Source: Candidatus Sulfotelmatobacter sp.
GTDB lineage: Bacteria; Acidobacteriota; Terriglobia; Terriglobales; Acidobacteriaceae
DNA length: 64,000 bases
Direction of reading: 5' to 3'
Assembly: GCA_036500765.1 (NCBI GenBank)
Contig: DASYBM010000013.1
Location: 154,190-218,189 of the forward strand
In this document: piece by piece, positions 9,470 through 20,401 of the stretch
Numbering within the stretch: the first letter of the stretch is position 1
How the letters are laid out: every line of letters begins with the position of its first letter
Made by a program: the position numbers and the translations under genes
Notes under the pieces: model-generated
Seen by the model: the letters and a program-made list of their open reading frames with translations, nothing else
Told to the model about the DNA's origin: nothing
Database searches by the model: none

Positions 9470-10525
9470 TCACCGAGGGACTTCCGCCACCTGCGCGGCC
9501 AGACCGCGTAAGGACTCTTCATACGGAGCTCGCGCGATCCCTTTTTCTGTGATGATGGCCGCCACGTACTTTGCCGGCGTCACATCGAACGCTGGATTCT
9601 CTACTTCCACGCCGTCCGGCACCATCCGTTTCCCGGCGATGTGCGTAACTTCGCGACCGTTGCGCTGCTCAATCGGAATCCGGCTACCATCAGGACAAGC
9701 GAGATCGACAGTCGAAATCGGCGCGGCTACATAGAATGGAATGCCGTGCTCCTTCGCCAGGATGGCCACCGTGTATGTGCCGATTTTGTTGGCCACATCG
9801 CCGTTAGCCGCAATGCGGTCGGCGCCCACCACAATCGCCCCGATCTTGCCCTGGCTCATCATCGCCCCGGCCATGTTGTCGGAAATCACGGTGGTCGGGA
9901 TGCCGTCTTTCATCAACTCCCACGCCGTGAGCCGCGAGCCTTGCAGAAACGGACGGGTCTCGTCGGCGTACACATGAATTCTCTTTCCCTGCTCAACGGC
10001 CGCGCGGATCACACCCAGCGCCGTGCCATATCCCGCCGTTGCCAGCGCTCCAGCGTTGCAGTGCGTGAGCACTCCGCCCGAGCTGGGCATAAGCGTTGCG
10101 CCGTGGCGTCCCATAGCCTGGTTGGCCGCAATGTCTTCCGCGTGCATGCGCTGGGCTTCTTCGATCAGGTCGCGCCTGATTTGCGGAATGGATCGGATGC
10201 GGATGTTCTCGAACTTTTCCTGCATGCGTCGAATCGCCCAGAACAGATTTACCGCCGTCGGCCGCGTCTTGCCGATGAGATCGCAGATCTGGTCGAAGTC
10301 GCGCTTCAGATCTCCGATAGATTCCGCGCCGGAATTGTTTACGCCCAGCGCGATTCCCATAGCGGCCGCCACGCCAATCGCGGGTGCGCCGCGCACCACC
10401 ATGTTGCGAATGACATCGGCGACCTGCTCATGCGTCTTGCAGGTCACATAAACTTCTTCCATGGGCAGCTTCGTTTGATCGATGAAGCGTACGCCTTGGT
10501 CGGTCCATTCCAGGGTTTGAATCAT
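9470..10525 (-). CDS. mtnA: S-methyl-5-thioribose-1-phosphate isomerase
   Basis: This 351-residue protein is a clear MtnA of the methionine salvage pathway, converting methylthioribose-1-phosphate to methylthioribulose-1-phosphate. Diagnostic stretches are [13 protein letters not shown] near residue 50, [11 protein letters not shown] near 90, [18 protein letters not shown] with the catalytic Cys near 160, and [20 protein letters not shown] with the catalytic Asp near 240. The ATG at 10525 (MIQTLEW) is the natural start; the open frame upstream reads through the low-complexity repeat at 10526-10579. No other salvage gene is adjacent. Confidence 0.93.
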   Translation of the reverse strand: MIQTLEWTDQGVRFIDQTKLPMEEVYVTCKTHEQVADVIRNMVVRGAPAIGVAAAMGIALGVNNSGAESIGDLKRDFDQICDLIGKTRPTAVNLFWAIRRMQEKFENIRIRSIPQIRRDLIEEAQRMHAEDIAANQAMGRHGATLMPSSGGVLTHCNAGALATAGYGTALGVIRAAVEQGKRIHVYADETRPFLQGSRLTAWELMKDGIPTTVISDNMAGAMMSQGKIGAIVVGADRIAANGDVANKIGTYTVAILAKEHGIPFYVAAPISTVDLACPDGSRIPIEQRNGREVTHIAGKRMVPDGVEVENPAFDVTPAKYVAAIITEKGIARAPYEESLRGLAAQVAEVPR

Positions 10526-10579
10526 AGGTCGGTCGTTGGTCAGTCGTTTGTCGTCAGTCGTTGCTCGTTGGTCGATGCA
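10526..10579. repeat. Low-complexity GGTCGTT/GTCAGTCG repeat between pyrE and mtnA
   Basis: This stretch is made of near repeats of GGTCGGTCGTTGGTCAGTCG. It fills the space upstream of mtnA and provides the last codons of pyrE (…HRPTSND). It belongs by sequence to the intergenic family seen at 6795 and 49659. Confidence 0.5.
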
Positions 10580-11159
10580 TGCCGGCGTCGGTTTCGTCGT
10601 TTTGCAGCACGTGCTCTTTGCGTACATCGTTCGCCGTGAAAATCGAACTGAACGGAGCGGGTGCAGCCGCCTTTTCTACGTTCGGACGTCCCTTCGCTTC
10701 TTCCCGCTCCACCAGGCAGATCACGCCGACCACGTCGAATCCGAACTCGCGCGCCGCCTCAATCGCCAGCACGGTCGATGCCCCGGTGGTGCAGACATCA
10801 TCGACAATCACGACTCGCGCGCCCTTCTCGCGGAAACCTTCGATACGCCGGCCGGTGCCGTGCTGCTTTTCGGCCTTGCGCACCAGAAATCCATCTAGTT
10901 CGCCGCTCACCACGGCGACCGCGACCACAATCGGATCCGCGCCCATGGTGAGCCCGCCAATGGCCCGTGCGTTCCATCCCCGCTGCCGGATTTCCTCCAG
11001 GAAAACTTCCCCGGTTAGTCGCGATCCCTTCGCGTCCAGCGTAGTGGTTCGGCAGTCGATGTAGTAATCGCTGGTCCCGCCCGAAGAAAGTTTGAAGTCG
11101 CCCAGGCGAAACGACTTGTGGGCAAGGGTGCGGAGCAGTTTCTGACGCGCCGAAGGCAT
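10554..11159 (-). CDS. pyrE: Orotate phosphoribosyltransferase
   Basis: PyrE joins orotate and PRPP in pyrimidine synthesis. The PRPP-binding loop [15 protein letters not shown] lies near residue 115. Other family features are [16 protein letters not shown] near 22-37 and [11 protein letters not shown] near 68. At 201 residues it is slightly longer than usual, because its last 20 or so residues after the FSSIFTA region run toward and into the low-complexity repeat at 10526-10579. It is followed by mtnA on the same strand. Confidence 0.9.
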   Translation of the reverse strand: MPSARQKLLRTLAHKSFRLGDFKLSSGGTSDYYIDCRTTTLDAKGSRLTGEVFLEEIRQRGWNARAIGGLTMGADPIVVAVAVVSGELDGFLVRKAEKQHGTGRRIEGFREKGARVVIVDDVCTTGASTVLAIEAAREFGFDVVGVICLVEREEAKGRPNVEKAAAPAPFSSIFTANDVRKEHVLQNDETDAGMHRPTSND

Positions 11160-11314
11160 GAAAATCTACGATATCACGAGGGAAGGCTTCGGGCTCTCGG
11201 CTTCCGGCGCACAAATGCGCGGCGAACGGGGCCTGCATGTTAACCTGAAATATTGCGGTCAGTTCGACGACGTGCCGCGGCCGGCTTCTCTCAGACTTAA
11301 TTCGAGGTACGACA

Positions 11315-13657
11315 TTGCAGAGTTTGCTCAGGTTTTCACGTTCCACTTATTCTGGACTTCTTCTTTCAGCGCTTGCGATCATCGCCTTCACAGCAGCCTC
11401 GTTCGCCGACGGCACTCGCACCTGGGAGCAGTCAAAATTCGAAGACCTCACTAAAGGTACGGCCACCGGCGTAGCCATCCGCAGCTCCGGCGGTCTGGAG
11501 CTGGCTCCGTCGTTCAAATTGCTGTACGCGACGCCGTCGACCTACATCTGGGCCGTTGCCGCGGATGATGCGGGAAATGTCTATGCCGCGACCGGCTCTC
11601 CGGCGCGAGTCTACCGAATCGCGCCGGATGGACAGGCGACCATCGTGTTCGAGCCGAAGGAACTTCAGGTCCAGGCGCTCGTTGTCGCGCCTGGCGGCGT
11701 AATCTATGCAGCCACGGCGCCCGACGGAAAGGTCTACAAGATCGAGCATAAGCCCCGGCAAAAAGCGGTCGCGCCCAAGTCAGACAAGAGTTCAGACAAG
11801 ATTTCCGATAACGACACTCCGAAAGATCCCGCGAAGCCTGCGCTCGACCCAACCTGGAGTTCGTCAGAATACTTGGCGCCCGGCACCAAGTACATCTGGG
11901 ATCTTGTTCTCGATAAGTCTGGAAATCTCTACGTTGCCACCGGCGATCACGGCGAGATCTACAAAGTGACGACGAAGGGCGAGCACTCCGTTTTCTTTAA
12001 GAGCGACGACACCCATATCCGGGTGCTCGCGCTCGATGCTCAGGGCAACCTGATTGCCGGCACCGATGGCAGCGGCTTGATCTACCGGATCTCTCCCGCG
12101 GGCGAGGGATTTGTACTTTACAGCGCTGCCAAGAAGGAAATCACGGCGCTGGCTCTCGATCGCGCGGGCAATATCTATGCCGCAGGGGTAGGCGAAAAGC
12201 GTGCCGGAGCGGCGACCTCCCCGGCCGGCACAACTTCTTCGATCATGACCATGAGTTCAAGCGCCGCGTCAAGCTCCTCGCCAACTCCGGGAATGACTCT
12301 CACGCTGACGCCCAGCCCGTCCCCGGCAGGCCAGTTCTCATTTCCCGGCGTCGGCGCAAGCGGCGGCTCCGACATTTATCGAATTGCCCCTGACGGTTCG
12401 CCGTCGCGGCTGTGGAGTTCACATGAAGACATTGTTTATGCCTTGGCCTTCGATTCGCATGAGCATCTACTGGCCGGAACGGGAAATCGCGGCCACATTT
12501 TCGCCGTGCAACGTCAGGATGAATTTTCCGATCTGCTGAAATCTCCGGCCTCGCAAGTGACCGGCTTCGCCAAGGCTCCCGGTGGGGGGCTCTACGCCGC
12601 CAGCAGTAACCTGGGAAAGATTTTTGTCCTGGGTCCGGGTCCAGAAAACGAAGGCACGTACGAAAGCGATGTGTTCGACGCAAAAATATTTTCGCGCTGG
12701 GGCCGAGCCGAGTTCCGCGGCACCGGCAACGTCGAGCTGTTGGCACGCAGCGGCAACGTCGACAATCCCGACCGCAATTGGAGTGCATGGAAGCAAGTGA
12801 ATCTCGCCAAGGATTCTGAGACTGGGGTTCCCGCCGCACGCTACGCCCAGTGGAAAGCCGTGCTGCACGCGGGAAGCATGCGGCCCGAGGTCGACACCGT
12901 TACCTTGAACTACCTACCGAAAAATGTTGCGCCGGAGATCGAGGACGTTTCGGTGCAGGTAGGAGTTCGCTATCAGCCAATCCAGAAATCGGCCGGCCTT
13001 AATCTGGGCGCCGACCTGAGCGGATCATCGGGTGGACATTTCGAGTCGCCGGTGCCGAGCACGCACGACCGCGAATCCATTGGAGTGAAGTGGAACGCGC
13101 ATGACGAGAACGACGATCAGCTCGTGTATTCCGTCTACTATCGCGGCGATGGTGAGACACGCTGGCTCCTTTTAAAAGATAACTTATCCGACAAAGCGTA
13201 TTCTTTTGACGCCAGCCTGCTGCCGGATGGCGGCTATATAGTGGAAGTCGTGGCTTCGGATGCGCCGTCGCACTCTCCCGGCGAGGCCCTGACTGCGACC
13301 AGAGAGAGCCGCCGCTTTGAGGTCGATACGACATCCCCGCGCATCGAGAACCTGGCAGGGACCATTGAAGGCTCGCAGATCCACGTGCGCTTCCGCGCAG
13401 AGGATGGATTTTCTACGATCAAACGCGCCGAGTATTCCGTCGATGCCGGCGACTGGAAATACGTGGAGCCGGTCGGCCAACTGTCGGATGCGAAAACGGA
13501 AGACTATGATTTCAAAGTGGCGCTGGAGTCGGAGCGGGACTCGGTGATTAACTCGGCCATGGGTTCGGGGAAAGACGAATCCGAGCACGTGGTGGTGGTC
13601 CGGGTCTACGACAAGTACGACAACATGGGTGCCGCGAAGACTTTGTTGAAACGCTGA
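11315..13657 (+). CDS. Secreted beta-propeller protein with Ig-like C-terminal part
   Basis: This 780-residue protein has a signal peptide (hydrophobic LLLSALAIIAFTAASFA). Residues about 60-470 hold repeated strands of the form DxxGNxYxATGxxGxIYxI, typical of NHL or SMP-30-like propellers. A Ser/Thr/Pro-rich insert occupies about 290-345. The second half contains Ig-like or fibronectin-like stretches, including VSVQVGVRYQPIQK and YSVYYRGDGETRW. No enzymatic signature is clear, so I call it an extracytoplasmic protein of unknown role. Confidence 0.75.
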   Translation: MQSLLRFSRSTYSGLLLSALAIIAFTAASFADGTRTWEQSKFEDLTKGTATGVAIRSSGGLELAPSFKLLYATPSTYIWAVAADDAGNVYAATGSPARVYRIAPDGQATIVFEPKELQVQALVVAPGGVIYAATAPDGKVYKIEHKPRQKAVAPKSDKSSDKISDNDTPKDPAKPALDPTWSSSEYLAPGTKYIWDLVLDKSGNLYVATGDHGEIYKVTTKGEHSVFFKSDDTHIRVLALDAQGNLIAGTDGSGLIYRISPAGEGFVLYSAAKKEITALALDRAGNIYAAGVGEKRAGAATSPAGTTSSIMTMSSSAASSSSPTPGMTLTLTPSPSPAGQFSFPGVGASGGSDIYRIAPDGSPSRLWSSHEDIVYALAFDSHEHLLAGTGNRGHIFAVQRQDEFSDLLKSPASQVTGFAKAPGGGLYAASSNLGKIFVLGPGPENEGTYESDVFDAKIFSRWGRAEFRGTGNVELLARSGNVDNPDRNWSAWKQVNLAKDSETGVPAARYAQWKAVLHAGSMRPEVDTVTLNYLPKNVAPEIEDVSVQVGVRYQPIQKSAGLNLGADLSGSSGGHFESPVPSTHDRESIGVKWNAHDENDDQLVYSVYYRGDGETRWLLLKDNLSDKAYSFDASLLPDGGYIVEVVASDAPSHSPGEALTATRESRRFEVDTTSPRIENLAGTIEGSQIHVRFRAEDGFSTIKRAEYSVDAGDWKYVEPVGQLSDAKTEDYDFKVALESERDSVINSAMGSGKDESEHVVVVRVYDKYDNMGAAKTLLKR

Positions 13658-13662
13658 TGGAT

Positions 13663-14958
13663 TTATCCGGCGGCGAGATATACATAGCGCAGTACGAACA
13701 GCGCCGTCAGAATCCAAATCACGACACTCACTTCGCGTAACTTCCCGGCTGCCACTTTCACCAGCGTGTAAGAAATCAATCCGAAACTTAGACCGGTGGC
13801 GATACTGAACGTCAGGGGCGTGGCCAGCAACGTGACGAAAGCTGGAACCGCTTCGGTAAATTCTTTCCAGTCGACCCGGCCTATGGATTCTGTCATCAGC
13901 GCGCCGACGAGCATTAGGGCTGGGGCCGTTGCATATCCGGGGATGGCGGCAGCCAGTGGCGAACAAAAAACCGCGAGAAGAAAGAAGCCGGCGACGAACA
14001 CATTGCTCAACCCGGTGCGCGCCCCCGCAGCAACTCCGGCCGCACTTTCAATGTAACTGGTTACAGTGGAAGTCCCGGTCAACGAGCCGATGATCGTGCC
14101 TACCGCATCCGAAACCAGAGCGCGGCCGACTCGCGGAATCTTACCGTCCTTCACGAATCCGCCTTGCTCACTGACTCCAACCAGCGTCCCGACATTGTCG
14201 AACAGATCGACAAACTGAAAGACAAATGCGATTTCAAGCAGGCCCAGGTGAAGAGCGCCGCGCACGTCGAGTTGCAGCCATGTGCTGGAAGGATGCGGCA
14301 ATGAAAAGATCGAGCTTGGCCAGGCGGACATGCCGCGAAAAATCCCAAGCAGCGTGGTGGCAAAGATTCCGATCAGGATCGCGCCATTGACCTTGCGTGT
14401 CATGAGAATGAGCATGATGGCCAGCCCGACGCAAGCGAGCTGAGTCTCGCGATCGGAAAAGCTGCCGAGGCCGACGAAGGTCGCGGAGTTTGCGACTACC
14501 ACCTTGGCATTGCGCAAGCCCACAAAGGCAATGAACATCCCAATGCCGCCGGCGGTTGAGTACTTGAGGCAATCCGGAATGCCGTTGACGATTTGCTCGC
14601 GAACCCGCACCAGCGTGAGGATCACGAAAAACACCCCGGAAATAAAAATGACGCCCAGCGCCGTTTGCCATGGCACATGCATGCCCAGGCAGACGACATA
14701 AGTGAAATACGCGTTCAGCGACATTCCGGGCGCCAGCGCAATAGGATAGTTGGCGTAAAGTCCCATGACGAGGGTGGCCGCGGCGGCAGCCACGCAGGTT
14801 GCGAAGAGCACGCCATCAATCGGCATCCCTGTTTTCGCGAGGAGTTGCGGGTTCACGACCACGATGTATGCCATGGTTATGAAAGTGGTTAGGCCGCCGA
14901 GAAATTCGCGGCGCACCGTAGTCCGATTCTCGGTAAGGCGGAAATAGCGTTCGATCAA
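13663..14958 (-). CDS. NCS2-family purine permease (AzgA/PbuG type)
   Basis: This 431-residue polytopic protein matches the AzgA branch of nucleobase:cation symporters. Markers are the N-terminal FLGGLTTFITMAYIVVVNP, the NYPIALAPGMSLNAYFTY substrate-site region near residue 75, GTSTVTSYIESAAGVAAGARTG near 300, and about twelve hydrophobic segments. The substrate is probably adenine, guanine or hypoxanthine by family. The start is a TTG preceded by AGGGA. It converges with the propeller gene, with only 5 bases between the two stop codons. Confidence 0.88.
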   Translation of the reverse strand: MIERYFRLTENRTTVRREFLGGLTTFITMAYIVVVNPQLLAKTGMPIDGVLFATCVAAAAATLVMGLYANYPIALAPGMSLNAYFTYVVCLGMHVPWQTALGVIFISGVFFVILTLVRVREQIVNGIPDCLKYSTAGGIGMFIAFVGLRNAKVVVANSATFVGLGSFSDRETQLACVGLAIMLILMTRKVNGAILIGIFATTLLGIFRGMSAWPSSIFSLPHPSSTWLQLDVRGALHLGLLEIAFVFQFVDLFDNVGTLVGVSEQGGFVKDGKIPRVGRALVSDAVGTIIGSLTGTSTVTSYIESAAGVAAGARTGLSNVFVAGFFLLAVFCSPLAAAIPGYATAPALMLVGALMTESIGRVDWKEFTEAVPAFVTLLATPLTFSIATGLSFGLISYTLVKVAAGKLREVSVVIWILTALFVLRYVYLAAG

Positions 14959-15073
14959 TGAGTTTCCCTGGTTGCGCGGTGTTTGTCTGAAGAAATGAAG
15001 CCGACATTCTACGGCATCCGCTGCGGAGAGGACCGCAAAGATACTTCTGTTCTTGATCTGTTTCTTGCAGGAA

Positions 15074-16348
15074 TTAAGTTGGATCGGTGGTCGCCGAAGC
15101 CTCCACTTCGCTGCGAATGTCGCTGAGTTCTCCTGCCTGCCGCAGTTCCGGAAACATCCAGGCCCACACGACGATCACGACCAGAGTTCCAATTCCGCCC
15201 AGTACGACTGCCGGCACAGTCCCAAACCATTGCGCGGTCACGCCCGATTCAAATTGCCCGAACTCGTTGGAGGTCCCGATAAAAATCATGTCGACCGCAG
15301 TGACCCGCCCGCGCATCGCATCCGGAGTCGCCAATTGCGTAAGGGTCGCGCGGATAATCACGCTGATCATATCGCTCGCGCCCAGCAGCAGCAGCGCGAT
15401 TAACGACACGATCAGGCTGCGCGAAAGTCCGAAGACAATCGTGAGAACTCCAAATCCCGCCACCGCCCACAGCAGCGCCAGTCCCGATCGTCCGCGTAGC
15501 GGCCAATGCGCCAGCAACACGGCCATGACGGCCGCGCCCACGCCCGGCGCAGCGCGCAGCAACCCCAGTCCCCACGGCCCCGTATGCAGAATCTCACGCG
15601 CGTATACCGGCAACAATGCAACCGCCCCTCCCAGAAGAACGGCAAACAGGTCCAGTGAAATCGCGCCCAGGATTAGCTTCTTGTTCCAGATGTAGTGCAG
15701 TCCCGCAAACACCGTCTTGAGCGACATGGGTTCCCGCGGACGCGTTTTCGCCTCAGGCCTGATCCAAAATGATGACACCGTAGCTCCCGCCGCCGTCAGA
15801 AGGGCAATCACATACACCGCCGCCGGCCCGTGAAACGCCGCGTAGAGAATTCCGCCAAACGCCGGACCAAGAATGGTTGCGGCCTGAAAGACGCTGGCAT
15901 TCCACGCCACAGCATTCGGAAAATGTTCTTCGGGCACAAGCTGGGGCAGAATCGCTCGGCTGGCCGTGCTGGCAAACGATCGCACCACGCCGATCAGCAC
16001 CAGCACTACGTAGATCGAATTGACCGACGTAGCGCGATGGGTCAGAGCTAGCAACAACGCGAAGCACACGGCATAGCCGGCATAACAGGCCGAAAGAACG
16101 TTTCTTCGTTCGAAGTGGTCGGATGCATGCCCGGAAATTGGGAACAGCAAAATTCCCGGCAGAAACTGCGCGAGACCGACATAGCCCAGATCGAGCGGCC
16201 GCTTCGTGATCTCGTAGACTTGCCAGCCCACGGCCACGGCCTGCATCTCGACTGCCGCGACAATCAGAAATCGGGCGATCTCGAACAGCACGAATCCGGG
16301 ATGCGAGAAGGCGGCGCGTCCGGCCCTGGCGTCGGCGTTGGCAGGCAT
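15074..16348 (-). CDS. MFS transporter, EntS-like exporter
   Basis: This 424-residue major facilitator has about twelve membrane segments. The loop motif between segments 2 and 3 reads GHASDHFERRNVL, and RPEAKTRPREP forms the central cytoplasmic loop. The sequence VRSFASTASRAILPQLVP is typical of the MFS_3/EntS subgroup of exporters. The substrate cannot be told from sequence, and no biosynthetic cluster is adjacent. Confidence 0.82.
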   Translation of the reverse strand: MPANADARAGRAAFSHPGFVLFEIARFLIVAAVEMQAVAVGWQVYEITKRPLDLGYVGLAQFLPGILLFPISGHASDHFERRNVLSACYAGYAVCFALLLALTHRATSVNSIYVVLVLIGVVRSFASTASRAILPQLVPEEHFPNAVAWNASVFQAATILGPAFGGILYAAFHGPAAVYVIALLTAAGATVSSFWIRPEAKTRPREPMSLKTVFAGLHYIWNKKLILGAISLDLFAVLLGGAVALLPVYAREILHTGPWGLGLLRAAPGVGAAVMAVLLAHWPLRGRSGLALLWAVAGFGVLTIVFGLSRSLIVSLIALLLLGASDMISVIIRATLTQLATPDAMRGRVTAVDMIFIGTSNEFGQFESGVTAQWFGTVPAVVLGGIGTLVVIVVWAWMFPELRQAGELSDIRSEVEASATTDPT

Positions 16349-16496
16349 GAGCTATTTACTGTGCCATAGAAAGCGGTGCATGTGCAGACTTCGCGAAGAT
16401 TGGTTAGCAGTTAGGTTTCTGCGTCTTGCGTTCTCGGCGTTCTTCTCTCTGCGAACTTCGCTGTCACAGTTTTATCGGGCAACGGTTCGAGGCGCA

Positions 16497-17882
16497 TCAC
16501 GTGATTACCGGCGTATTTGCAATTCCCGCAGTGCCGAACACTCTCCGGTAACGCTCAACTTCCGCTGGCGGACCCAAAGCCTTGGAATAATTATCGGAGA
16601 GCTTCACTGCCGGACGCCCTTCGACGTTCGAAACTTTGCAGATCAAGCTGATGGGGTCAAAACCGTCGCGGTTGTTGGGATTGCATCCGCGAAAATCGTT
16701 GGTCAGCAGCGTGCCCCATCCGGCGCTGAAGCGAACGCGCCGCCCCGGCGTCCACTTGTTGCGGTCTTCAAAATCCGCCGCGCTCGCAAAATCGGCGGGC
16801 GTAACGCCTTTTGCCAGCGTGCCGCCAAAATAAGCGTGCAGCCCCAGAATCTGATCGACATCGAGCATGTCCGACGCGATCAACAATTTCTCCCTCGGAT
16901 CTCTCCCATGCGTCTTTAGCCACGCAATGTATTCATCTCCGGCGATATATGGATCCTTGCTGTCGACGCGCTGCCCGGTCCAGTCCGCTACCCATTCGGG
17001 TGCCCCGGCAAGAAACTGCGTTGTTCCAAACGTATCGGGCAACATCACGCGCAGGGCGCCCTCGTAGGTCTGCTGCCATAGTTCCAGCACGCGGTATTGC
17101 GATTCCTTCAGCGCGGCGTCATCTGGCGCGAGCGCAGCGACGACCATGGGAATTTCGTGGGCGTTGGTCCCAATCGCTTCCAGGTCATGTTTGTGCGCCA
17201 GGAACGCATTCGACGTTCCAATAAAATTGCTGTCCAGGTTTGCTGCCATGGCCACGACAACATATTCCTGCCACAAAAAACTGTGGCGGCGGCGCGTGCC
17301 GAAATCGGCCACGCTCAGTCCCGGGACGCCGCGCAGCCGTTCAATCTTGCTCCACAATTTCGTCTTCGCGCGAGCGTAAAGAACGTCGAGGCCAAACTCG
17401 CTCAGCGTTTTCAGCGCAGCTCGCGTTTTTAACTCGCCAAGAATCGCCAGCGCATACAGCTCCCACATCGTGGTTTCCGTCCACGTGCCTTCAAAGACCA
17501 GGTGGATCTGGCCATCGCGCACCGACAGCCGATAATCTGACAGTCGAAAGTCCTGCTCCAGCCACTCTAAAAATCCCGGCTCGAAAATTCCGCGGCGGCC
17601 GTAGAAAGTATTGCCCGCCAGCCACACCAGTTCCGATTTTCGAAAGCGCAGCCCACGAACGTGCTGCAGTTGAACCTTCAGCTCTTCAATGTTGATGATG
17701 TCCGCCATGCGCACCGAAGCGTGCCGGTTGATCAGCGAGAATTCCACTCGCGTTCTGGGAAAATGCTTCCAGATAAATTGCAGCATGAGCAGCTTGTAGA
17801 AATCCGTGTCAAGCAGCGACCGCACCACTGGATCGAGTTCCCAATTGTGGTTATGCGCGCGTTCTGCAAAGTTGACGATCAT
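16497..17882 (-). CDS. pncB: Nicotinate phosphoribosyltransferase
   Basis: PncB makes nicotinate mononucleotide for NAD salvage. The N-terminal [14 protein letters not shown] is the family hallmark. [11 protein letters not shown] near residue 190 contains the conserved phosphoribosyl and product-site residues, and the His in it is the usual phosphorylated residue. [20 protein letters not shown] and TNDFRGCNP are also present. At 461 residues it is a little longer than the typical 400. The ATG at 17882 has no clear purine-rich ribosome binding site. Confidence 0.9.
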   Translation of the reverse strand: MIVNFAERAHNHNWELDPVVRSLLDTDFYKLLMLQFIWKHFPRTRVEFSLINRHASVRMADIINIEELKVQLQHVRGLRFRKSELVWLAGNTFYGRRGIFEPGFLEWLEQDFRLSDYRLSVRDGQIHLVFEGTWTETTMWELYALAILGELKTRAALKTLSEFGLDVLYARAKTKLWSKIERLRGVPGLSVADFGTRRRHSFLWQEYVVVAMAANLDSNFIGTSNAFLAHKHDLEAIGTNAHEIPMVVAALAPDDAALKESQYRVLELWQQTYEGALRVMLPDTFGTTQFLAGAPEWVADWTGQRVDSKDPYIAGDEYIAWLKTHGRDPREKLLIASDMLDVDQILGLHAYFGGTLAKGVTPADFASAADFEDRNKWTPGRRVRFSAGWGTLLTNDFRGCNPNNRDGFDPISLICKVSNVEGRPAVKLSDNYSKALGPPAEVERYRRVFGTAGIANTPVIT

Positions 17883-18023
17883 CGAAGGGAAGGGGCCCTC
17901 ATTTCGGCTTCCGACTCCCGCTCTCGGCTCCGGAACGTCGTCGATCCATCTTGCCGTGGAAGCCGAAAGCAGGGGGTCGGAAAGATGACAGTCTAGCAGT
18001 TTGCGCGGCAGACGGGTTTTGGG

Positions 18024-18085
18024 AAGGGCTCGGCTTCAGCCGTGCCGCTAGGTACTCGACGGGTGAATACCGGCTTCAGCCCCTG
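18024..18085. repeat. Partial copy of the CGGCTTCAGCC repeat family
   Basis: CGGCTTCAGCCG (18031-18042) and CGGCTTCAGCCCCTGAGGG (about 18071-18089) match parts of the elements at 47786 and 59727. The second piece overlaps the last codons of the peroxiredoxin gene. Confidence 0.5.
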
Positions 18086-18762
18086 AGGGTCCGCAGAATG
18101 TCGCAAGGTTCCGGACGCTCCGTGTAATCCTCGTTCGCCGACGCATGGAGCACGGTCCCGTCGCGGTCGAGAATGTACGTCGCCGGAATCGGCAACTCCC
18201 AGCTTTCATCGCCATTCGTAAATGGCAGATTGACGAAGGACTGCCGATATACCGCTTCCTGAGCTTGCGGCACGCGATATGTCAGCCCAAATTGTCGCGC
18301 GACCTTGTTGCCGGTATCGGAAAGCAGCGGGAAGCGTAGCTTGTGCTGATCGTGCATGAAGAACGATTGCCTCACGGTTTGCGGAGAAATGGCGACCAGC
18401 GTTGCACCCGCCTCCCCGATCTGCGGCAGAATCAGATTTACGGCCTCCATCTGACCGACGCAGAATGGGCACCATCGCCCGCGGATGAAGCAGATCACCA
18501 ATCGTCCGTTGGCAATCAGGGTGGAGGAAGAAATGATCTCGCCGTCATGGTTGGGAAGTTCGAATGCCGCCGCTTGCGCACCGACCGGCAGGGTGTTGGC
18601 AGCGAGATGCTGCTCCTTGAGTTCGGCAACGGCCTGCGCATGAATATCTTGCGTCTGCGGTGAAACGTACTTGGCAATGAGTTCCTTGCGCTCGGCAAAA
18701 GTATCGCGCAAGGGGCGAATATCAAGACTGGGACTCGACTCTTCGAGAGAGCGCCATTTCAT
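18076..18762 (-). CDS. AhpC/TSA-type peroxiredoxin-like protein
   Basis: This 228-residue thioredoxin-fold protein has a leading helical region, then VGAQAAAFELPNHDGEIISSSTL and the active-site stretch RGRWCPFCVGQ. It therefore carries a Cys-x-x-Cys rather than the single peroxidatic Cys of classical AhpC. It belongs to the AhpC/TSA superfamily subgroup often named peroxiredoxin-like. The last codons fall in a repeat (18071-18089), so the C-terminus may have been altered by repeat insertion. Confidence 0.82.
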   Translation of the reverse strand: MKWRSLEESSPSLDIRPLRDTFAERKELIAKYVSPQTQDIHAQAVAELKEQHLAANTLPVGAQAAAFELPNHDGEIISSSTLIANGRLVICFIRGRWCPFCVGQMEAVNLILPQIGEAGATLVAISPQTVRQSFFMHDQHKLRFPLLSDTGNKVARQFGLTYRVPQAQEAVYRQSFVNLPFTNGDESWELPIPATYILDRDGTVLHASANEDYTERPEPCDILRTLRG

Positions 18763-18817
18763 TGCAGTTAGACCGCCCGCTGGTAGCTGGGTACTGACCC
18801 TGATCCCTGATCCGCTC

Positions 18818-20221
<1,404 letters not shown>

Positions 20222-20250
20222 AAATGTATCCAGATATTTTAGCAGCCATG

Positions 20251-20289
20251 CTCACGTAGGGGCGGACGCGTTCGTCCGCCCCGCGTGAG
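20251..20289. repeat. Palindromic element upstream of ffh
   Basis: An inner stem GGGGCGGACG/CGTCCGCCCC (20259-20268 and 20273-20282) and outer arms CTCACG/CGTGAG form a long hairpin. It lies 30 bases upstream of the ffh start codon, so it would fall in the 5' leader. It is a variant of the element at 19710 and 20360. Confidence 0.75.
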
Positions 20290-20359
20290 CCCCGGGACGC
20301 GTAAGCTGACATTGGTTCGGTCGCAGAAGATGTAATTATGACCCGCCGGTCAGCCGGCA

Positions 20360-20381
20360 CCCCGGACGAATGCGTCCGGGG
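20360..20381. repeat. Palindromic element after the deacetylase gene
   Basis: This is the same 22-base palindrome as inside ffh, flanked by CACGT. It lies just downstream of the deacetylase stop codon (gene end at 20402) and may serve as part of a transcript end. Confidence 0.8.
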
Positions 20382-20401
20382 CCACGTAAGCGGGTGGTGG
20401 C